Assembly: GCA_017508315.1 (NCBI GenBank) | Contig: JAFVZE010000134.1 | Coordinates: 1 to 8,142 of the forward strand | DNA: 8,142 bases | Direction: 5' to 3' | DNA from: Kiritimatiellia bacterium | Lineage (GTDB): Bacteria > Verrucomicrobiota > Kiritimatiellia > RFP12 > UBA1067 | Shown here: piece by piece, positions 6,172 through 8,142 of the stretch | Numbering within the stretch: position 1 is the first letter of the stretch | How the letters are laid out: each line of letters opens with the position of its first letter | Program-made: the position numbers and the translations under genes | Notes under the pieces: generated by a model | Told to the model about the DNA's origin: nothing | The model's input: the letters and a program-made list of their open reading frames with translations, nothing else | Database searches by the model: none

Positions 6172-7377
6172 ATGATTTCGAAAAAACGGGCGAAAAACGT
6201 ACTGGTGGTGCTGTGGCTGGCCGGTTCCGCCGGTCGCAAGCAACTTACCGGTATATTGAACTTCGTCAAAAACGGCCATCCCTGGACGATCCGGCTCATA
6301 ACCGAGCCGGACGGCCTTACGTCCGAAGTGCTGCGAAACGCCGAGCGCGACGGAACCGACGGACTCATCGTCCACGCCGGACCGGACACGGCCCGGGATC
6401 TTTCGCGTTGCGCGATCCCGACCGTCCTTATCGACTTCCCGCCTCCCTCGTTAGCTCTGCGCCGCGACCATATCGCGATTCTGCTCGACTCCGACGAAGA
6501 CATCGGCAAATGCGGCGCCGGATATTTCCTCAACCTCGGCAATTACGCCAGCTTCGGTTTCATCCCCGACAGAGAAAACCGCGGCTGGTCGCGCCTGCGC
6601 GAACGCGGTTTCCGGGAACGGCTGCGCAAGGCGGGACGCGACTGCATCGTCCACAACGAAGCGGTTTGCGAACTGGGCGAATACCTTCAGTCGCTGCCCA
6701 AACCGGCGGCGGTCATGGCCGCTTACGATTTCAAAGCCAAGGAAACTCTTGACGAGTGCAACCGGCTGAAGATAAAAGTACCTCAGCAGGTGGCGGTGCT
6801 GGGCGTGGACAACGACGAAATAATCTGCGAATATTCCGAACATTCGCTTTCGAGCGTCAAAATCGACCATGAAGCGTTCGGCCACGAAGCGGCGCGCATT
6901 CTTGCGGAAATGATGTCTTCAAAACGCACCGTCGGACCAAGGAGGCTCTTTATGCCGGCCGGCTCCGTCGTGGAACGCGAATCCACGGCACCGACCGCAC
7001 CGGCCACGCGGCTCGTGCAGATGGCGACGGAATATATCCGCACCCATCTCGCGGACGATATCGACGTAGACGATGTCGTGCGCCATCTCGGCGACGTTTC
7101 CAGAAGACTCGTAGACCGCCGTTTCCGCGAACTGACCGGTAACTCCGTCCGCCGGACGATTGAAGATCTGCGGCTGGAAAAGGTGAAAAACCGCCTCGCG
7201 ACGACGAACATGTCCATCGAAAAAATATCGCGGCTCTGCGGCTACGCCAACACCCAGCGTCTCAAATACGTATTCAAGTCGCGCTTCGGAAAATCAATGA
7301 GCGAATGGAGAAAAACCGTACAGCGTCACGGCAGTTCGGCAGACTTCTGTAATCCGCATTACGTTACAACAACGTGA
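6172..7377 (+). CDS. XylR-type regulator: LacI-like sugar-binding domain plus AraC HTH
   Basis: 401 aa. Residues 8-270 form a periplasmic-binding-protein/LacI-type effector domain without its own N-terminal HTH. It opens KNVLVVLWLAGSAGRKQLTGI (8-28) and has the typical late motif VAVLGVDNDEIICEYSEHSLSSVKID (207-232, cited in part). Residues about 280-383 are an AraC/XylS double HTH: FRELTGNSVRRTIEDLRLEK (318-337), then MSIEKISRLCGYANTQRLKY (347-366) and RFGKSMSEWR (371-380). This architecture is that of E. coli XylR, which senses a sugar and activates from direct repeats. The likely role here is induction of the glycan operon at 1-4793 in response to a breakdown sugar; the ligand is unknown. 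The gene is divergent from that operon with the 293-aa gene between. The start fits family N-termini although no ribosome site precedes it. It converges on the queA remnant with only 11 bases between stops and no hairpin terminator visible. Confidence 0.9.
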   Translation: MISKKRAKNVLVVLWLAGSAGRKQLTGILNFVKNGHPWTIRLITEPDGLTSEVLRNAERDGTDGLIVHAGPDTARDLSRCAIPTVLIDFPPPSLALRRDHIAILLDSDEDIGKCGAGYFLNLGNYASFGFIPDRENRGWSRLRERGFRERLRKAGRDCIVHNEAVCELGEYLQSLPKPAAVMAAYDFKAKETLDECNRLKIKVPQQVAVLGVDNDEIICEYSEHSLSSVKIDHEAFGHEAARILAEMMSSKRTVGPRRLFMPAGSVVERESTAPTAPATRLVQMATEYIRTHLADDIDVDDVVRHLGDVSRRLVDRRFRELTGNSVRRTIEDLRLEKVKNRLATTNMSIEKISRLCGYANTQRLKYVFKSRFGKSMSEWRKTVQRHGSSADFCNPHYVTTT

Positions 7378-7388
7378 AAGAACCCAGT

Positions 7389-7730
7389 TTACACGATAAG
7401 CATGCAGTCGCCGTAGGAAAAGAACTTGTAGCCGCCTCTCACCGCCAATGCATATGAGCAGAGTACGCGCTCGCGTCCGGCAAGCGCGGAAATCATCATC
7501 AAAAGCGTCGACTGCGGCAGATGGAAGTTGGTGAGCATGCAGTCGCAGACCTTGAATTCGTAAGGCGGGCGGATGAAGATGTCCGAGGCTCCGGAACCTG
7601 CGACCACCTCGCCGAAGCGCGCTGCGACCGTCTCAAGCGTGCGCACCGTCGTCGAGCCGACGCAGACGACGCGCCCGCCGCGCGCCTTGCATCCCCTGAT
7701 CGCTTCGGCCGTCTCCGGCGGGACGCTGAG
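7389..7730 (-). pseudogene. queA: queA remnant: C-terminal third of tRNA ribosyltransferase-isomerase
   Basis: The reading frame ends with unmistakable QueA C-terminal motifs: PPETAEAIRGCKARGGR, VGSTTVRTLE, SDIFIRPPYEFKVCDCMLTN, FHLPQSTLLMMISALAGRE and FFSYGDCMLIV before the stop. QueA transfers ribosyl from S-adenosylmethionine to preQ1-modified tRNA in queuosine synthesis and is normally about 340-360 aa. Only about 113 residues are present; the N-terminal two-thirds, including most of the active site, is missing and replaced by unrelated sequence in the same frame. No ribosome site or start belongs to the fragment; the first near-start upstream is a GTG at 7818-7820, inside the foreign part. 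The surviving part is well conserved without stops, so the break is recent or is an assembly join. Confidence 0.85.
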
Positions 7731-7754
7731 GTTTTTGGGGTCTTGCAATTTTCC

Positions 7755-7973
7755 GACGGTTATTTCCCCGGCGGTGGCGATAACCGTGCAGACGATGCCG
7801 CCAAAACGGTAGTTCTCCACTCCGGCGCGGCCTTTGATGTCGCGGGCGAAATCGCACTTGAGTTCGCCCTTGAACGCGTTTGCCTCTTTAATGCCGATTA
7901 TATCTTCGATGAAAAGCGAAATCGGTCCGAGCGCCGACCAGCCGCACGGCTGGACCCAAAACGTATTTATATC
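7755..7973 (-). pseudogene. Glycoside hydrolase remnant: C-terminal end of an (alpha/alpha)6-toroid type enzyme
   Basis: In the same frame as the queA remnant and directly upstream of it, the translation reads CGWSALGPISLFIEDIIGI, then a stretch ending GRAGVENYRFGG and IVCTVIATAGEITV. The GWSALGPI-LIED-IGI pattern followed by G-VENYRFGG is what I expect at the C-terminal end of toroid-fold glycosidases of the GH63/MGH1-like/trehalase-like groups; assignment is from memory of the pattern. Everything before this tail is missing. At the upstream side the frame is closed by a TGA (7974-7976) inside the 79-base repeat, so there is no start. At the other side it runs into queA somewhere in 7731-7760 without frame disruption. 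Confidence 0.6.
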
Positions 7974-8017
7974 TCATTTAAGGCAGTCTCCTCATTTTAA
8001 AACCTTTACCGCTTGCC
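7939..8017. repeat. 79-bp exact direct repeat, copy 2 (displaced GH28 leader)
   Basis: Identical to 4755-4833. It carries the GAGGAG ribosome site and GH28 start codon (ATG on the minus strand at 7975-7977), but here the frame departs after MRYKYVLGPAVRL into GARTDFAF and stops at 7888-7890, giving a 29-residue nonsense peptide. The predicted GH28 promoter and the operator repeats are not included. The left border falls in the GH remnant at its GGCTGG/GWS codons. Confidence 0.97.
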
Positions 8018-8052
8018 ATATGTTTTATCACAATATATCGCCGTAATCAACA

Positions 8053-8142
8053 CTAAAACGTCATAACGGCAATATCTTGCTCATATACGAACGCGCCTTC
8101 GGCACACGGAGATACGACCGGTATCGCGTCGCCGCCGATACG
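8053..8142 (-). CDS. 3' end of an unrecognised gene (29 residues, 5' part outside window)
   Basis: The minus strand is open from the right edge of the window to a TAG at 8053-8055, giving RIGGDAIPVVSPCAEGAFVY and then EQDIAVMTF. The composition is protein-like and codon use resembles the neighbours, but 29 residues are too few to assign a family. The gap to the 79-base repeat is 35 bases and contains only AT-rich sequence (8018-8052). It could be the end of a further carbohydrate-related gene, but this is not shown. Confidence 0.45.
   Translation of the reverse strand, partial: RIGGDAIPVVSPCAEGAFVYEQDIAVMTF

Noticed and set aside
5957..6542. Minus-strand open frame overlapping the regulator and its control region (5979-6542)
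   Set aside because: It is a shadow of the XylR-type gene and crosses both promoters; no recognisable protein features.
7378..7388. Bidirectional terminator between the regulator and the queA remnant
   Set aside because: Only 11 bases separate the stops and no inverted repeat with a T-run is present.
1..8142. CRISPR array, tRNA or rRNA genes
   Set aside because: No regularly spaced repeats and no cloverleaf or rRNA signature sequences were seen on either strand.

Overview
The window looks like a bacterial chromosome segment from a carbohydrate-degrading anaerobe, most plausibly of the PVC superphylum (Lentisphaerota/Kiritimatiellota-like). This is inferred from the gene types: a regulator joining a LacI-type sugar-binding domain to an AraC HTH, secreted right-handed beta-helix proteins, and a secreted N-x-[LVI]-rich repeat protein without an autotransporter barrel. 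No rRNA or marker gene is present to prove the lineage.

Positions 1-4793 (minus strand, transcribed right to left) hold a four-gene operon of secreted proteins: a GH28-like glycosidase (3516-4793), a right-handed beta-helix protein (2255-3511), a 601-residue-class repeat adhesin-like protein of 604 aa (422-2236) and a PIG-L/LmbE-type deacetylase (1-387, running off the window). Gaps are 4, 18 and 34 bases. The set suggests export-based attack on a pectin-like or other acetylated/amidated polysaccharide, but the substrate is not shown by the sequence. Upstream of the first gene lie a plausible promoter and two 15-base direct repeats one base-pair register of 23 apart, just upstream of the weak -35, as expected for an AraC-type activator.

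Positions 4794-6171 are AT-richer and hold one unrecognised basic, Tyr/Arg-rich 293-aa protein (5075-5956, minus). It is bracketed by a 22-base imperfect inverted repeat (4981-5002 and 6001-6022, 18 of 22 positions matching), so it may be a small mobile element that has separated the operon from its regulator.

Positions 6172-7377 (plus) encode the XylR-type regulator, apparently read from an extended -10 promoter only a few bases from the ATG, so its mRNA may be leaderless.

Positions 7389-8142 (minus) are scrambled: the C-terminal third of QueA is joined in frame to the C-terminal end of a toroid-type glycoside hydrolase, which in turn is joined to a 79-base exact copy of the 5' leader and first codons of the GH28 gene. 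The 3' end of a further, unrecognised gene enters from the right edge. This is either a real rearrangement scar or an assembly chimera, and read-level checking would decide.
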